Positions 16,067 through 24,615 of a stretch of DNA of 34,969 nucleotides are shown piece after piece. The first letter of the stretch is position 1, and every line of letters begins with the position of its first letter. This DNA comes from Lachnospiraceae bacterium. Its GTDB lineage: Bacteria > Bacillota > Clostridia > Lachnospirales > Lachnospiraceae. The notes beneath the pieces were generated by a model that saw only the letters and a list, made by a program, of their open reading frames with translations, had not been told where the DNA came from and did no database searches. The stretch covers positions 1-34,969 of the forward strand of contig JAFVBO010000008.1 in assembly GCA_017479935.1 (NCBI GenBank). The letters run 5' to 3'. The translations under genes were made by a program, and so were the position numbers.

Positions 16067-16720
16067 CTACCGCACGCTCCAGATTTCGCCGTTCGGCATC
16101 ATCTGCAGGTCCCCCGGGAGCACTTCGGTCAGCTCACCCGCCAGGTTCCGGACCACTGTCTCTTCCCAGTAGCGGTAGGTTTCGCCCTCGCCTTCCTCAT
16201 ACCACTTGCTGAAATACAGTTTCTCCCCGTCCCTCAGGAAAAAGCTCTCGTGCGGATCCATCGCGAAGCTCGCTCTCTCCGGCCAGACGATTTCAAACAC
16301 GTTCTCCCCGCCCTGCCTCGTCAGGCACAGAGGGGACGCGTGAAGCTGCAGGTTGTAACAGTCCTTCACGATGGAAAGCGGAAGCTCCTGTTCGATGCGG
16401 CACTCATGCGTGTGGCAGTCAAACCGGTAGATCCGGATGGTCTGACGCACAAAGTCTACACGTATGGTATAGATCCCATCCTGATAATAAAGGGGCGTCC
16501 CGGAATAGGTTCCGGCTTCCTTTGCGACTGGTTCGAAAACCTCTCCGCCCGGATAGGATACAAGCACCAGCCGGTTGCCCTCCACGGGCAGGCCTTCTCG
16601 CACCATCTCTTCGGCCTCGTACAGGTCCCCGTGGTTATAGTCCATTCCGTAGTACCATTCGGTGGTCCCGCCCGGCACTGGCTCCAGATACGTGATCCCG
16701 TTCGTTTGTATGGTCTTCAT
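16067..16720 (-). CDS. Uncharacterised 217-residue soluble protein
   Basis: I do not recognise this family. There is no signal peptide or membrane helix. The sequence is rich in aromatic residues, Glu and Gly, with alternating hydrophobic strands such as YTIRVDFV and IRIYRFDC and repeated turn-like segments, suggesting an all-beta, perhaps propeller-like or WG-repeat-like fold. A Cys/His cluster FDCHTHECR lies near residue 101. The start is firm: AAAGGAGG precedes the ATG by seven bases and closely resembles the site of the GH3 gene upstream. It follows that gene on the same strand but is separated from it by a hairpin terminator. Function unknown. Confidence 0.75.
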   Translation of the reverse strand: MKTIQTNGITYLEPVPGGTTEWYYGMDYNHGDLYEAEEMVREGLPVEGNRLVLVSYPGGEVFEPVAKEAGTYSGTPLYYQDGIYTIRVDFVRQTIRIYRFDCHTHECRIEQELPLSIVKDCYNLQLHASPLCLTRQGGENVFEIVWPERASFAMDPHESFFLRDGEKLYFSKWYEEGEGETYRYWEETVVRNLAGELTEVLPGDLQMMPNGEIWSVR

Positions 16721-16805
16721 GGTTTTCTCCTCCTTTGTCGCGGCACATCCGCTGCCGTATGTACATTTCCCAATTCAGAATCCTGACAGTAAAAAACCTC
16801 GAATA

Positions 16806-16834
16806 GGCGCAGCCGGTTTTTCATCGGCTGCGCC
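16806..16834. terminator. Hairpin terminator downstream of the GH3 gene
   Basis: GGCGCAGCCG and CGGCTGCGCC form a perfect 10-bp stem with a 9-base loop. It lies just after the GH3 stop codon on the minus strand, with a TTTTTT run about ten bases beyond. On the plus strand it is followed directly by TTTCCTTTT. It probably separates the GH3 gene from the hypothetical gene. Confidence 0.75.
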
Positions 16835-16853
16835 TTTCCTTTTATATAGCAGA

Positions 16854-19640
16854 TTATACCTGTGCTTCCTTATACGCGGCAGCCTTCTTCATACGGCGGC
16901 GCAGAGCCCATACGAACAGGGCAATGAGCAGCAGATCCAGCACGGCTATGCCGATGTAGATCGGATAGAAGACGGGGGTTCCGCTTACCTCCTGTCCGAC
17001 GCTGTTGACGGCGGTGTACAGGATATTCTTTGTTGCGGCACGAAGGGCCTGACGGCCGGTCGTGGTGCCGGTGGTCTTGTCGGATGCAACGTGAAGGCTC
17101 ATCAGAGACAGCTGCAAATCGTTGCCGGCACGCAGGGCGCGATCCACGTTGACGTAGCCCAGCTGAATGACACAGTCGGTGATGACGGTTCCCTTAAAGC
17201 CCCACTCGTTCCGAAGCACGGTGGTGAGGAGCGGATAGCTCTCCGCTGCGTTCGTCGTGCCAAGGCGATTGAAGGAGGACATGATGGCGCGGGTGCCGCC
17301 TTCCTTCACGGCCAGCTCAAAGCCGCGCAGATAGATCTCACGCATAGCCTGCTCGTTTAACCAGGTGCAGAGGCCGCCGGCGTCGCGATTGGTCTCCTGA
17401 TCGTTGACGGCAAAGTGCTTGGAGTACGCCGTCACGCCTTCTCCCTGCATGCCAAGGATCTCGGCCGCCGCCATCTTGCCGGAGTGGAGGCCGTCCTCGG
17501 AATAATACTCATAATTGCGGCCGGAGAAAGGACTGCGGTGGATGTTCATAGCCGGCGCGTACAGGGCGGCGATGTCCAGGGCGATCGCTTCCTTCGCGAA
17601 GGTGGAGCCCATCTTCTTCGCCAGGTCGGTGTTCCAGGAGCAGGCAAGCACGGACTGCGCACAGAACTGGTTGCCCGTGGTTCCCGCCATGATGTTGTTA
17701 ACGCCGTTCGGTCCGTCCACTTCCGTGTAGAGCAGCTTTCCTACCGAGGGAACATCCTGGGTCGCCCAGCCGCCGTTGGCCGTCAGGTTCACCATCTCAC
17801 TTACCGGAACCTGCTCCAGCAGCTGATCCCACTTGGGATCATCGTAGGCCAGGCCCTTCATGTCATCTAACTTCAGACCGTGATCCGCCGTCACAATGTC
17901 GGGATCCGCGCTGTTGTTGGCCACTTCATCCGCCGTCAGAGCCGCCACGATCGCTTCAGAGGCTTCGCGGCTTGCCGCGGCGCGTTCCTTCGGCATGGTG
18001 CCCTCCCAGTCGGCACGGGATACGTAGGTAATCTTTTCTCCGTTCGTTACATCATCAAACAGGTTCACGGCGGCGATCAGGTCAGATTCTCTCTTTCCGT
18101 CCTTCGCATCGCTGTAAATCACATCCGCAGCCACCGAAATGGTGCGGCTCTCAATCACGGTATGGCTATCGCTCTGAAGACGGATCTCATAGTCTCCGGC
18201 CTCCAGCACGTACGCGCCGCCTTCGGCCTTGATGCCCAGATAATCGTAGGAAGCCATGTCTTCCACGGCGAAGGAGAGTTCCACGGTCTCCGAAGCGCCG
18301 GGAGCCAGAAGGGACGTCTTGGCAAAGTCCGCCAGGACAACTTCGCTCTTCTCAATTCCGCCCTTCGTGTACGGTGCGGAGTAATAGATCTCGACAACAT
18401 CCTTGCCGGCCACATCGCCGGTGTTGGTTACCTTCACCTTGACAGTCACGTTTTTTCTATCGTTTGCAAAATCCTCGATGCCTTTCTCAAACGTGGTGTA
18501 GGAAAGGCCGTAGCCGAACGGGTACTGCACGGTGGCGTCGTAATCGATGAAACCGTCCGCCGCCGCGGTCTCATAGAACCGGTATCCTACATAGATGCCT
18601 TCCACATAGTCCACGTAATGATACACATCCGGGTCATGGTTGGAGGCGATGGGGGACGTATTGACGTATTCCACGTTGGTATAATCGTAGGCGCCGATAC
18701 TGTAGTAGGACGGCGCGCTCTCCACCTCATAGGCAAAGGTGTCCGACGTCTTGCCGGAAGGATTGACTTTGCCGCTTAAGACCTCGCCCACGGCGTTCGC
18801 GCCGGTGGAGCCAATGCATCCGATCCACAGGGCCGCATCCACCTTCTCATCCTCCAGGAAGCCAAGCTCCATGGCGTTCGTAGAGTTCACCAGGACGATC
18901 ACGGTGTCGAAATTCTCCTTTACCATGTCAAGCACTTCGATCTCGCTGTTCTGAAGCTCCAGATAATGCTTTCCGGCATCGCCGCCCTTCACGCCGATGC
19001 TCTTCGCCGCGCCAGCACTGCTGATCTCGGTCTCGCTGGCGCCCATCTCCATGGGTAGATCCGCGCCTTCACCGCCGTAGCGGGAAATGACGAACACGGC
19101 CACGTTCGAGAAGTTTTTCGCGTTTTCGATCATGCTCTCCGGATACTCGGACAGGAGCGTTTCATTGATATCGAAATTGCTGCCCGTGTAACCCACACCA
19201 ACGCGGGGAATGAAATGCGCGTCGTAGAAGGCGGCCAGCTCCTCGTTGACGGTAAAGCCGGCGTTGGTGAGGCCCTGAAGGATGGTCACGTTCTTCGAGC
19301 TGTCGCCCGAGCCCGAACCGGTGCCGCCGTAGACAGTGTCGCGGGAGCCGTAGCCGAAGACGTTGATCTTGATGCCGGCATCAAGCGGCAGCGCGCTGTT
19401 CTTGTTCTCAAGGAGCACAATGCCTTCCGCTTCGATCTCCTGCGTGACCGTCGCGGAGTTCTGGCGGGCTTCCTCTACCTCTTCGCCCGAAGGGCCATGG
19501 TAAAAGAAGCTGTTAATGACAGAAAAGTTCTGCGGCACCAGCACCGCAATGGCGGCGTTTAAAGCCACCAGCACGGCAGCAAACACGCACAGCAGCACGG
19601 CCGAAACTTTTCCGGGTTTCTTTGCGGATTTCTCGTTCAT
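16854..19640 (-). CDS. Membrane-anchored GH3 glycosidase with permuted domain order
   Basis: A 928-residue glycoside hydrolase family 3 enzyme (beta-glucosidase-like) with its two halves reversed. After an N-terminal membrane helix (about 12-35) comes the GH3 C-terminal-type domain (VFGYGSRDTVYGGTGSGSG, PFGYGLSYTTF), then a fibronectin-III-like domain (about 395-510). The (beta/alpha)8 catalytic barrel follows, with EVDGPNGVN, GRNYEYYSEDGLHSG, KHFAVNDQETNR and probable nucleophile Asp822 in VITDCV. A second membrane helix (about 892-914) ends with a basic tail. Reversed GH3 order is known from Butyrivibrio and Ruminococcus enzymes; anchors at both ends are unusual. AAAGGAGGAG precedes the start. 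The LytTR two-component genes lie just upstream on the same strand and may control it. Substrate is not predictable from the sequence. Confidence 0.93.
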   Translation of the reverse strand: MNEKSAKKPGKVSAVLLCVFAAVLVALNAAIAVLVPQNFSVINSFFYHGPSGEEVEEARQNSATVTQEIEAEGIVLLENKNSALPLDAGIKINVFGYGSRDTVYGGTGSGSGDSSKNVTILQGLTNAGFTVNEELAAFYDAHFIPRVGVGYTGSNFDINETLLSEYPESMIENAKNFSNVAVFVISRYGGEGADLPMEMGASETEISSAGAAKSIGVKGGDAGKHYLELQNSEIEVLDMVKENFDTVIVLVNSTNAMELGFLEDEKVDAALWIGCIGSTGANAVGEVLSGKVNPSGKTSDTFAYEVESAPSYYSIGAYDYTNVEYVNTSPIASNHDPDVYHYVDYVEGIYVGYRFYETAAADGFIDYDATVQYPFGYGLSYTTFEKGIEDFANDRKNVTVKVKVTNTGDVAGKDVVEIYYSAPYTKGGIEKSEVVLADFAKTSLLAPGASETVELSFAVEDMASYDYLGIKAEGGAYVLEAGDYEIRLQSDSHTVIESRTISVAADVIYSDAKDGKRESDLIAAVNLFDDVTNGEKITYVSRADWEGTMPKERAAASREASEAIVAALTADEVANNSADPDIVTADHGLKLDDMKGLAYDDPKWDQLLEQVPVSEMVNLTANGGWATQDVPSVGKLLYTEVDGPNGVNNIMAGTTGNQFCAQSVLACSWNTDLAKKMGSTFAKEAIALDIAALYAPAMNIHRSPFSGRNYEYYSEDGLHSGKMAAAEILGMQGEGVTAYSKHFAVNDQETNRDAGGLCTWLNEQAMREIYLRGFELAVKEGGTRAIMSSFNRLGTTNAAESYPLLTTVLRNEWGFKGTVITDCVIQLGYVNVDRALRAGNDLQLSLMSLHVASDKTTGTTTGRQALRAATKNILYTAVNSVGQEVSGTPVFYPIYIGIAVLDLLLIALFVWALRRRMKKAAAYKEAQV

Positions 19641-19802
19641 CTGTTTTCTCCTCCTTTATGGTGGGGTTCCTTTCCGGAAGCCCTCTTGTTTGTGAGGAGA
19701 AAATACCAGAATCGCAGGGAGAAAAAAAGCAGGGGGTACCTGTTTGACGTTTTTCGCGACGTAATCGACATGCCAGCCGTTTTTTTCGGGTGCCGCGCGC
19801 CC

Positions 19803-21134
19803 CTAGGCAGTGGGGTTCTTCCCCTTCTGTCCCTGCACGACCACCCTCATGAGGAAGACGCTGTTTTCCGCTTCCACGGTCAGGAAACCCTGATATTTTT
19901 CCGCCGTATACCGGATGCTCTTCAAACCAAACCCATGATACCCGGGTTCTTCGGATTTCGTGGTAGCCGGCGTGCCGCCGCTCCAGTTCCGATCACCCTC
20001 ATAGAAGTTCTCGGTCTGGATCATCACCATCTCCCCCCGCCGGGCCACCACCAGCGAGATGGTGCGCATCTCCGGGTCCTCCAGGCGGCTGACGCTTTCG
20101 ATGGCATTGTCCAGCGCGTTTCCGAAGATTGTGTAAATGTCCACAGCGTCCATGAAGGCGAGCGCGGCCCCGTCCGCCACGGCCGTCAGCTGAATGTTCC
20201 TTCCCTCGCAGATCAGGCTCTTTTCCGTCAGGATCGTGTCCAGCACCTCATTGCCGGTCTCCACCACGGAATCGTAGATCATCACCGCCTTCTCCAGCTC
20301 CCGGATGTGCTCCTGCCGGCTCTGTTCGTCGGAGATGTGCCGCAGGGCGGCTACCTGATGCTTCAGGTCGTGGCACTTCCGGTTGATGATCTCCTTGTTC
20401 TCCGCCGTCATCTCATATTGTTCCTTGTACTTCCGGAAAAGCTCCTGCTGCATGTCCAACTCCTGGGCAAGCGCCAGGCGCCGTTTTTGCAGCAGCTGGA
20501 CCCAGAGGATGTACAGGGAAACCCCCATGGAATACAACTGGCAGATTCGGTACAGAGGGACGGATTCTCCCTGAAAGAGTTGCGCAAACGCGCTAAGGAC
20601 GAGGGAAAACACCAGCACGGAAAAACTGCTGCTCACCATCATGCCTGTCCGGGTGTCATAATGCCTCTGTTCCGGCAGGCGGCGGGCAAAGGCAAGGCCG
20701 AACCACAGATAAACGGCCGCATAGATCAGGAGATAAACGAACACCCGCCCGCCCGACAGGCGGTCTGCTCCAGGCTCCACCAGGGCATACATGCAGTAGG
20801 CGAAGTGCTGGGTAAGGTAGGCATTCGTGGCCAGCTGCACCGCCTCCTGCGGGGAGATGTTTCTCCAGAACCGCCCAAAGGCCAGCATATACAGATATCC
20901 CAGAAAAGAATAGATAAGCGAGACCATGAGCCGGTTTTCGGTGAACGAGGGAACGAGCAAGACCAGTCCGTAAAACACCCCGCCGTACAGCACGACAAGT
21001 CCTCCGGCGCCAGCAAGGAAGCGCAGGACCGATCCGCGCCGCTTCTCCAAAGGCTGTCCGAAGATGAGCATCGCCAGAAATATTTCGGCAGGAAAGCCAA
21101 GGAAAATGGAGCTCAGCATTCGCAAATCATTCAT
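19803..21134 (-). CDS. GHKL (AgrC-like) sensor histidine kinase
   Basis: A 443-residue kinase with about six N-terminal membrane helices (up to about residue 220), a coiled linker and an AgrC-type catalytic domain. The phosphorylated histidine is in CHDLKHQ. The N-box is FGNALDNAIES and the G-box GYHGFGLKSI; these identify the HPK10/GHKL_5 group, which usually senses peptides or unknown membrane signals. Its ATG overlaps the stop of the response regulator as ATGA, so the pair is translationally coupled. No autoinducing peptide precursor is visible nearby. The GH3 gene lies 162 bases downstream. Confidence 0.95.
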   Translation of the reverse strand: MNDLRMLSSIFLGFPAEIFLAMLIFGQPLEKRRGSVLRFLAGAGGLVVLYGGVFYGLVLLVPSFTENRLMVSLIYSFLGYLYMLAFGRFWRNISPQEAVQLATNAYLTQHFAYCMYALVEPGADRLSGGRVFVYLLIYAAVYLWFGLAFARRLPEQRHYDTRTGMMVSSSFSVLVFSLVLSAFAQLFQGESVPLYRICQLYSMGVSLYILWVQLLQKRRLALAQELDMQQELFRKYKEQYEMTAENKEIINRKCHDLKHQVAALRHISDEQSRQEHIRELEKAVMIYDSVVETGNEVLDTILTEKSLICEGRNIQLTAVADGAALAFMDAVDIYTIFGNALDNAIESVSRLEDPEMRTISLVVARRGEMVMIQTENFYEGDRNWSGGTPATTKSEEPGYHGFGLKSIRYTAEKYQGFLTVEAENSVFLMRVVVQGQKGKNPTA

Positions 21135-21841
21135 TGAAAACCACCTCCCATGTACGAGAAAAAGCGCTCCAGAAATTCCTTTCGGCGCGTCCTTCCGATG
21201 GGCAGCTCCTGTCCTTTCATATATACCGTATCCTTGTATACCGAGACGACATTCTTCAAATTGATTAAAAACGAGACGCTGCTCCGGGCAAAGGGCAGGT
21301 CTTCCAGCTGCTTCTCTATCTCCTGCAGCGATCCCCGCACGGTATATTCCATGTCCTCCGTGTGGATGTGTAGCCGGTGGTTCACCACCTCAATATACTG
21401 GATCTGCCCCGTCGGAATCTTCAGTGCCTCCCCGTCCCGGTTGACCAGAAGAAACCGGTTTTCCCGGCTCTTCACCTGGTTCACCGCCTTCCGAAGCTTC
21501 AGGGAGAAGGGCATGTACGCCACCGGCTTTAAGATAAAGTCCATAGCGTCCACTTCATATCCTTTCACGGCGTAGCGCGCCATGTTGGTCACAAAGATCA
21601 ACACCACCGCCGGGTCCTGTTCCCGTATCTTCTGCGCCGCCGTCATGCCGTCCATGTGGGGCATCTCGATATCCAGGAAGATAATATCCCACACCGGCCG
21701 GTAGTAATTCACCAGCTCCAGCCCATCCGAAAAGCACGTGGTTTCCTCCTCCAAGTGGTTTTCGGACGCATACCGCTCTATAAACTCCCGCAGTTTTCCC
21801 GCGCTTTCCGGGTCGTCCTCTACAATTGCTATCCGCAACAT
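21131..21841 (-). CDS. LytTR-family response regulator
   Basis: A 236-residue regulator with a receiver domain (acidic EDD at 8-10, phosphoacceptor Asp57 in FLDIEMP, Thr in VTNMA, Lys in LKPVAY) and a C-terminal LytTR DNA-binding domain. The latter has the typical IQYIEVVNHRLHIHT strand and the ending PIGRTRRKEF. I place the start at 21841, where MLRIAIVEDD begins after AAGGAGAT four bases upstream. An extension to 21895 would add 18 non-family residues. It partners with the GHKL kinase overlapping its 3' end. LytTR regulators often control cell-surface genes; the GH3 gene downstream is a candidate target. Confidence 0.95.
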   Translation of the reverse strand: MLRIAIVEDDPESAGKLREFIERYASENHLEEETTCFSDGLELVNYYRPVWDIIFLDIEMPHMDGMTAAQKIREQDPAVVLIFVTNMARYAVKGYEVDAMDFILKPVAYMPFSLKLRKAVNQVKSRENRFLLVNRDGEALKIPTGQIQYIEVVNHRLHIHTEDMEYTVRGSLQEIEKQLEDLPFARSSVSFLINLKNVVSVYKDTVYMKGQELPIGRTRRKEFLERFFSYMGGGFQ

Positions 21842-21945
21842 GATATCTCCTTGTGAACCGAACTCTTTTTGTCCCACCCCAATCCGCCACCCCATTCTAT
21901 CACGGCCCCCTCACGCACACAAGGTATTTTCCTCGCAGACTGCAC

Positions 21946-21974
21946 TTGACTTCCCTTCCCGAACGTGCTACATA
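21946..21974 (+). promoter_or_regulatory. Possible extended -10 promoter of the CDF exporter gene
   Basis: TTGACT, a 17-base spacer, then TGC-TACATA (extended TGn motif with a poor -10). It lies 42 bases before the CDF start and is divergent from the LytTR operon. An orphan AGGAGG follows at 21975-21980 with no open frame behind it. Confidence 0.4.
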
Positions 21975-22015
21975 AGGAGGAAAACATTCTTTTTTAATTT
22001 CGTGAGGCATTCATC

Positions 22016-22942
22016 ATGAAAATAAAGGAAACCTTTTTACCTTCCCAAGGCCGGCGCGACCAATCAGCCGATGACTACCAAAGAAAAGTCCGTCAGATCT
22101 CCGTCCTCGGCATGGCCGTCAACCTGCTGCTCGCGGCCTTCAAATTTATCGCCGGTTTCGTCGGCAAATCCGACGCCATGATCAGCGACGCTGTCCACTC
22201 CTCCTCGGATATCGTCGGCGGCCTGATTGTTGTCATCGGCGTATCGTTCTCAGAAAAGCAGGCGGATGACGATCATCCCTACGGCCATGAGCGCCTGGAA
22301 TCCGTCGCCTCCCTGCTGCTGGCCCTTCTGCTCTTCGCAGCCGGCCTGGCGGTGGCATACTCCTCCGCGGACAAGGTCTTAGGCGGCGGATATCTGACCA
22401 TGGAAACCCCCGGGCTCATCGCCCTGATTGCCGCCATCGTCTCCATCCTGTCCAAGGAAGCACTCTTCTGGTACACCATGAGCGCGGCGAAAAGGCTGAA
22501 TTCCGGAGCCTTAAAGGCGGAAGCCTGGCATCACCGCTCGGACGCTCTCTCCTCCATCGGCTCCCTGATCGGTATCGCCGGCGCCCGCCTGGGCTTTCCC
22601 ATCATGGACCCCATCGCCGGGCTGCTCATCAGCTTCTTCATCCTGAAATCTGCCTGGGACATCTGCAAGGACGCCATGGAGAAAATGGTCGATCACCGCG
22701 GCGACGCGCAGACGGAAGCCGACATCGCAGCCGTAGTCAAAAAACACCCGGGCGTAGAAATTGACCTCTTAACCACCCGGGAATTCGGCCGCAAACTGTA
22801 CGCGGACCTGGAAATCCGCATGGACGGAAACCTGACCCTCTCCGAAGCGCACCGGGTGGCGGAGGCCATCCACGATGAGCTGGAGCACCGGTTCCCCCAG
22901 TTAAAGCATGTAATGATTCATATTAATCCGGATGAAGGATGA
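22016..22942 (+). CDS. Cation diffusion facilitator (Zn2+/Fe2+-type exporter)
   Basis: A 308-residue six-helix metal/proton antiporter of the CDF family that exports divalent cations from the cytoplasm. Helix 2 carries DAVHSSSD with His61 and Asp65. Helix 5 carries HHRSDALSS with a matching His-x3-Asp pair, the arrangement usual in Zn2+-type members. Between helices 2 and 3 is the family stretch DDDHPYGHERLES. The C-terminal ZT-dimer domain (about 215-308) ends HVMIHINPDE. It is monocistronic and closed by the GGACGGTCC palindrome at 22961-23020. GTGAGG serves as the ribosome binding site. Metal specificity is inferred. Confidence 0.95.
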   Translation: MKIKETFLPSQGRRDQSADDYQRKVRQISVLGMAVNLLLAAFKFIAGFVGKSDAMISDAVHSSSDIVGGLIVVIGVSFSEKQADDDHPYGHERLESVASLLLALLLFAAGLAVAYSSADKVLGGGYLTMETPGLIALIAAIVSILSKEALFWYTMSAAKRLNSGALKAEAWHHRSDALSSIGSLIGIAGARLGFPIMDPIAGLLISFFILKSAWDICKDAMEKMVDHRGDAQTEADIAAVVKKHPGVEIDLLTTREFGRKLYADLEIRMDGNLTLSEAHRVAEAIHDELEHRFPQLKHVMIHINPDEG

Positions 22943-22960
22943 TAAAGATAAGGCAACGGG

Positions 22961-23020
22961 CAAACAAATGAGGACGGTCCCTTTTGCAACTCCGCAAAAA
23001 GGACCGTCCTCATTTTGTTG
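22961..23020 (+). terminator. GGACGGTCC long hairpin, terminator-like dispersed repeat
   Basis: AATGAGGACGGTCC plus CTTTTGC pairs with GCAAAAAGGACCGTCCTCATT. The stem is about 21 bp with one mismatch, loop AACTCC, and runs of A before and T after. It begins 18 bases beyond the CDF stop codon. The GGACGG(T/G) core resembles the GGGGACGGG palindromes at 1-50, 31194-31265 and 34824-34945, so it is probably a variant of the same repeat class acting as a terminator. Confidence 0.75.
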
Positions 23021-23072
23021 GTCTTTTTTAACTCATTTTTTTCACGTATGGCAGTCTTGAAAGAAGACTTCC

Positions 23073-23437
23073 GGCGCAGGCATTAGCTTGTTTCTGACTC
23101 TTGCCTACGCTTTTTTTATCCTCAAAAGTGCTATAAGGCGTAGGCATCAGCTTGTTTCTGGCTCTTGCCTACGCTTTTCTAACCTTCAAAAGAGCTATCA
23201 GGCGCAGGCATCAGCTTGTTTCTGGCTCTTGCCTACGCTTTTCTGATCATCAAAGGATCTAACAGGCGCAGGCATTCGTTTGTTTGTGGCTCTTGCCTAC
23301 GCTTTTCTGATCATCAAAGGATCTAACAGGCGCAGGCATCAGCTTGTTTCTGGCTCTTGCCTACGCTTTTCTGATCATCAAAGGATCTATCAGGCGCAGG
23401 CATTCGTTTGTTTGTGGCTCTTGCCTGCGCTTTCCTG
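23073..23437. repeat. Six-copy 64-bp tandem repeat, each unit a hairpin
   Basis: Units start at 23073, 23137, 23201, 23265, 23329 and 23393, exactly 64 bases apart; the last is cut to about 45 bases. Each begins GGCGCAGGCAT (or GGCGTAGGCAT), runs through a 19-base loop and closes with TTGCCTACGCTTT, giving a 9-bp stem. Unit 2 pairs as GCGTAGGCA/TGCCTACGC and unit 6 as GCGCAGGCA/TGCCTGCGC, so paired bases change together. In the other units the odd pair is a G-U wobble if read on the minus strand. The loop exists in two versions: CAGCTTGTTTCTGG (units 1, 2, 3, 5, with TAGC in unit 1) and TCGTTTGTTTGTGG (units 4 and 6). The 64-base period is not a multiple of three, so it is not coding. It fills the gap between the CDF exporter and the HAD gene. 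Confidence 0.95.
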
Positions 23438-23450
23438 TTATTTCTCTTCA

Positions 23451-24080
23451 CTACCGAGGAATCCTGACCTCCAAATTCACCAGCCAGTCTCTCACATCAC
23501 TTGCATTTTCCCTGAATACAAATCCTTGCATCCCTGTGAAAGCAGCGGCTTCCACGTTGCCGACATTGTCATCGATAAACAGACTTTCCTCTGGCTTGAT
23601 GCCAAATTTCTCGTATGCCGCGTGGAAAATGGCGGGATCCGGCTTTAACAGTTTGTAATCACAGCTGATCATCACATCCGTAAAGTATCTGCTAGCAGGA
23701 ATCCGCTTCCAATACTCCGGCTGACGGACGCTGGCGTTGGACAGTAGATAGACCGCATAGCCCGCCTCTGTCAGATCGCGGACCAGTTCTTCCATCCCCG
23801 GGATCATGATGAGCGGCTGATCCCACCTGAGCAGGATATCCCAGGCCGTTTCGTGAAGCTTCTCCGGCAGACGCTTTTGGATCGCCCGGAAGGCCTCTTC
23901 ATAGCTGATCGTTCCCCTGTCCAGGGAAACCCATTCGACAGAGCCAAACACCTCATTTTTCAGGAGCCTGCTCTCCTCTGCGCTTTTCTCGTACCGCTTC
24001 AGGAAGAGGTCCGGATCAAACAGGATCAGCACCCCTCCCATATCAAACACAATATTTCGAATCATAGGAATCTTCGTCAA
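23451..24080 (-). CDS. HAD-superfamily phosphatase (YihX-like)
   Basis: A 209-residue haloacid-dehalogenase hydrolase, probably a small-molecule phosphatase. Motif I is FDMGGV with nucleophile Asp13, but the usual second Asp (DxD) is Gly15, as in the YihX subgroup. Motif II is LLSNAS, motif III the Lys of LLKPDP, motif IV FIDDN. An alpha-helical C1 cap lies between residues about 20 and 90. The start is a TTG directly after the stop codon of the upstream gene (TAA-TTG) with AGAGAGG as ribosome binding site; the ATG at 24065 is an alternative. It is co-transcribed with the NimA-like gene, and its 3' end runs into the 64-bp hairpin array. Substrate unknown. Confidence 0.92.
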   Translation of the reverse strand: MTKIPMIRNIVFDMGGVLILFDPDLFLKRYEKSAEESRLLKNEVFGSVEWVSLDRGTISYEEAFRAIQKRLPEKLHETAWDILLRWDQPLIMIPGMEELVRDLTEAGYAVYLLSNASVRQPEYWKRIPASRYFTDVMISCDYKLLKPDPAIFHAAYEKFGIKPEESLFIDDNVGNVEAAAFTGMQGFVFRENASDVRDWLVNLEVRIPR

Positions 24081-24566
24081 TTATCCTCTCTTTGGTTTCG
24101 CTTTCGCGGAAAACTCATCCACGCTGACTTTGATCACCGCCACCGTGGCCGCCATCCGCCCATCCATCGCAAACTCTCTTCCGGTCTGATTTTTCATCAG
24201 AAGCTTCAGTCCCTGGATCTTTTCCTGCTCTTCCTCAACGATTTGGGCCTGCCCCTTCCCGATCACAGACGCGAAGGTCGAGCCGTAGCTGCAGGGGACA
24301 TCCCCGCCCGAGATCAGTTCGATGTCGCACTCCATTTCCACACAGACCTGCGGATTCTGCCTGATCAGGTCCAGTTTGTGCCCTTCCAAGGCACCGTGCA
24401 TATAAAATGTGAGCCTCTTCGCTTCTTCCGCATAACTGTAGCCAAAATGCAGCGGCACCACGTAGGGGTACTCTCCGTCAAACAGCCCCAGGTGGAGGAC
24501 TTTGGCCTTGTCGATTATCTGCAGAATTTCATAGATATCCGTCACTTCCCGGTCGCTTCGTCTCAT
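24081..24566 (-). CDS. NimA-like pyridoxamine 5'-phosphate oxidase-family flavoprotein
   Basis: A 161-residue split-barrel FMN-binding protein of the PPOX group closest to NimA/5-nitroimidazole-resistance-like proteins. Family features are the opening MRRSDREVTD, VLHLGLFDGEYPYVVPLHFGY, FYMHGALEGHKLD, a strand with CVEMECD, and SYGSTFASVIGKGQAQIVE. The start at 24566 is set by AGGAGG seven bases upstream and by where family similarity begins. An open frame continues to 24842, but it runs through the palindromic element and adds no recognisable domain. Many such proteins are probable flavin reductases; nitroimidazole resistance cannot be claimed from sequence alone. Confidence 0.92.
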   Translation of the reverse strand: MRRSDREVTDIYEILQIIDKAKVLHLGLFDGEYPYVVPLHFGYSYAEEAKRLTFYMHGALEGHKLDLIRQNPQVCVEMECDIELISGGDVPCSYGSTFASVIGKGQAQIVEEEQEKIQGLKLLMKNQTGREFAMDGRMAATVAVIKVSVDEFSAKAKPKRG

Positions 24567-24615
24567 CTTTGTTCCTCCTTTGCCTTGCCACAAGTCAGTT
24601 TTTCTGCCTTCTCTC

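Noticed and set aside
19686-21137. Long open frame of 483 codons on the plus strand opposite the GHKL kinase
   Set aside because: It is a mirror of the kinase gene: low-complexity, rich in Arg/His/Gln, no domain and no ribosome binding site. The minus-strand kinase has all catalytic boxes.
21842-21895. 18-residue extension of the LytTR regulator
   Set aside because: The receiver domain starts at MLRIAIVEDD, directly after a strong AAGGAGAT site.
23073-23437. CRISPR array
   Set aside because: The units are contiguous 64-bp repeats with no unique spacers, and no cas genes are present.
23280-23658. Plus-strand open frames through the 64-bp repeats
   Set aside because: The repeat period is not a multiple of three, so each unit is read in a different frame. 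The frames then run antisense into the HAD gene.
24081-24566. Nitroimidazole resistance gene
   Set aside because: The NimA-like fold is shared by many flavoproteins of unknown role. Sequence alone does not support a resistance claim.
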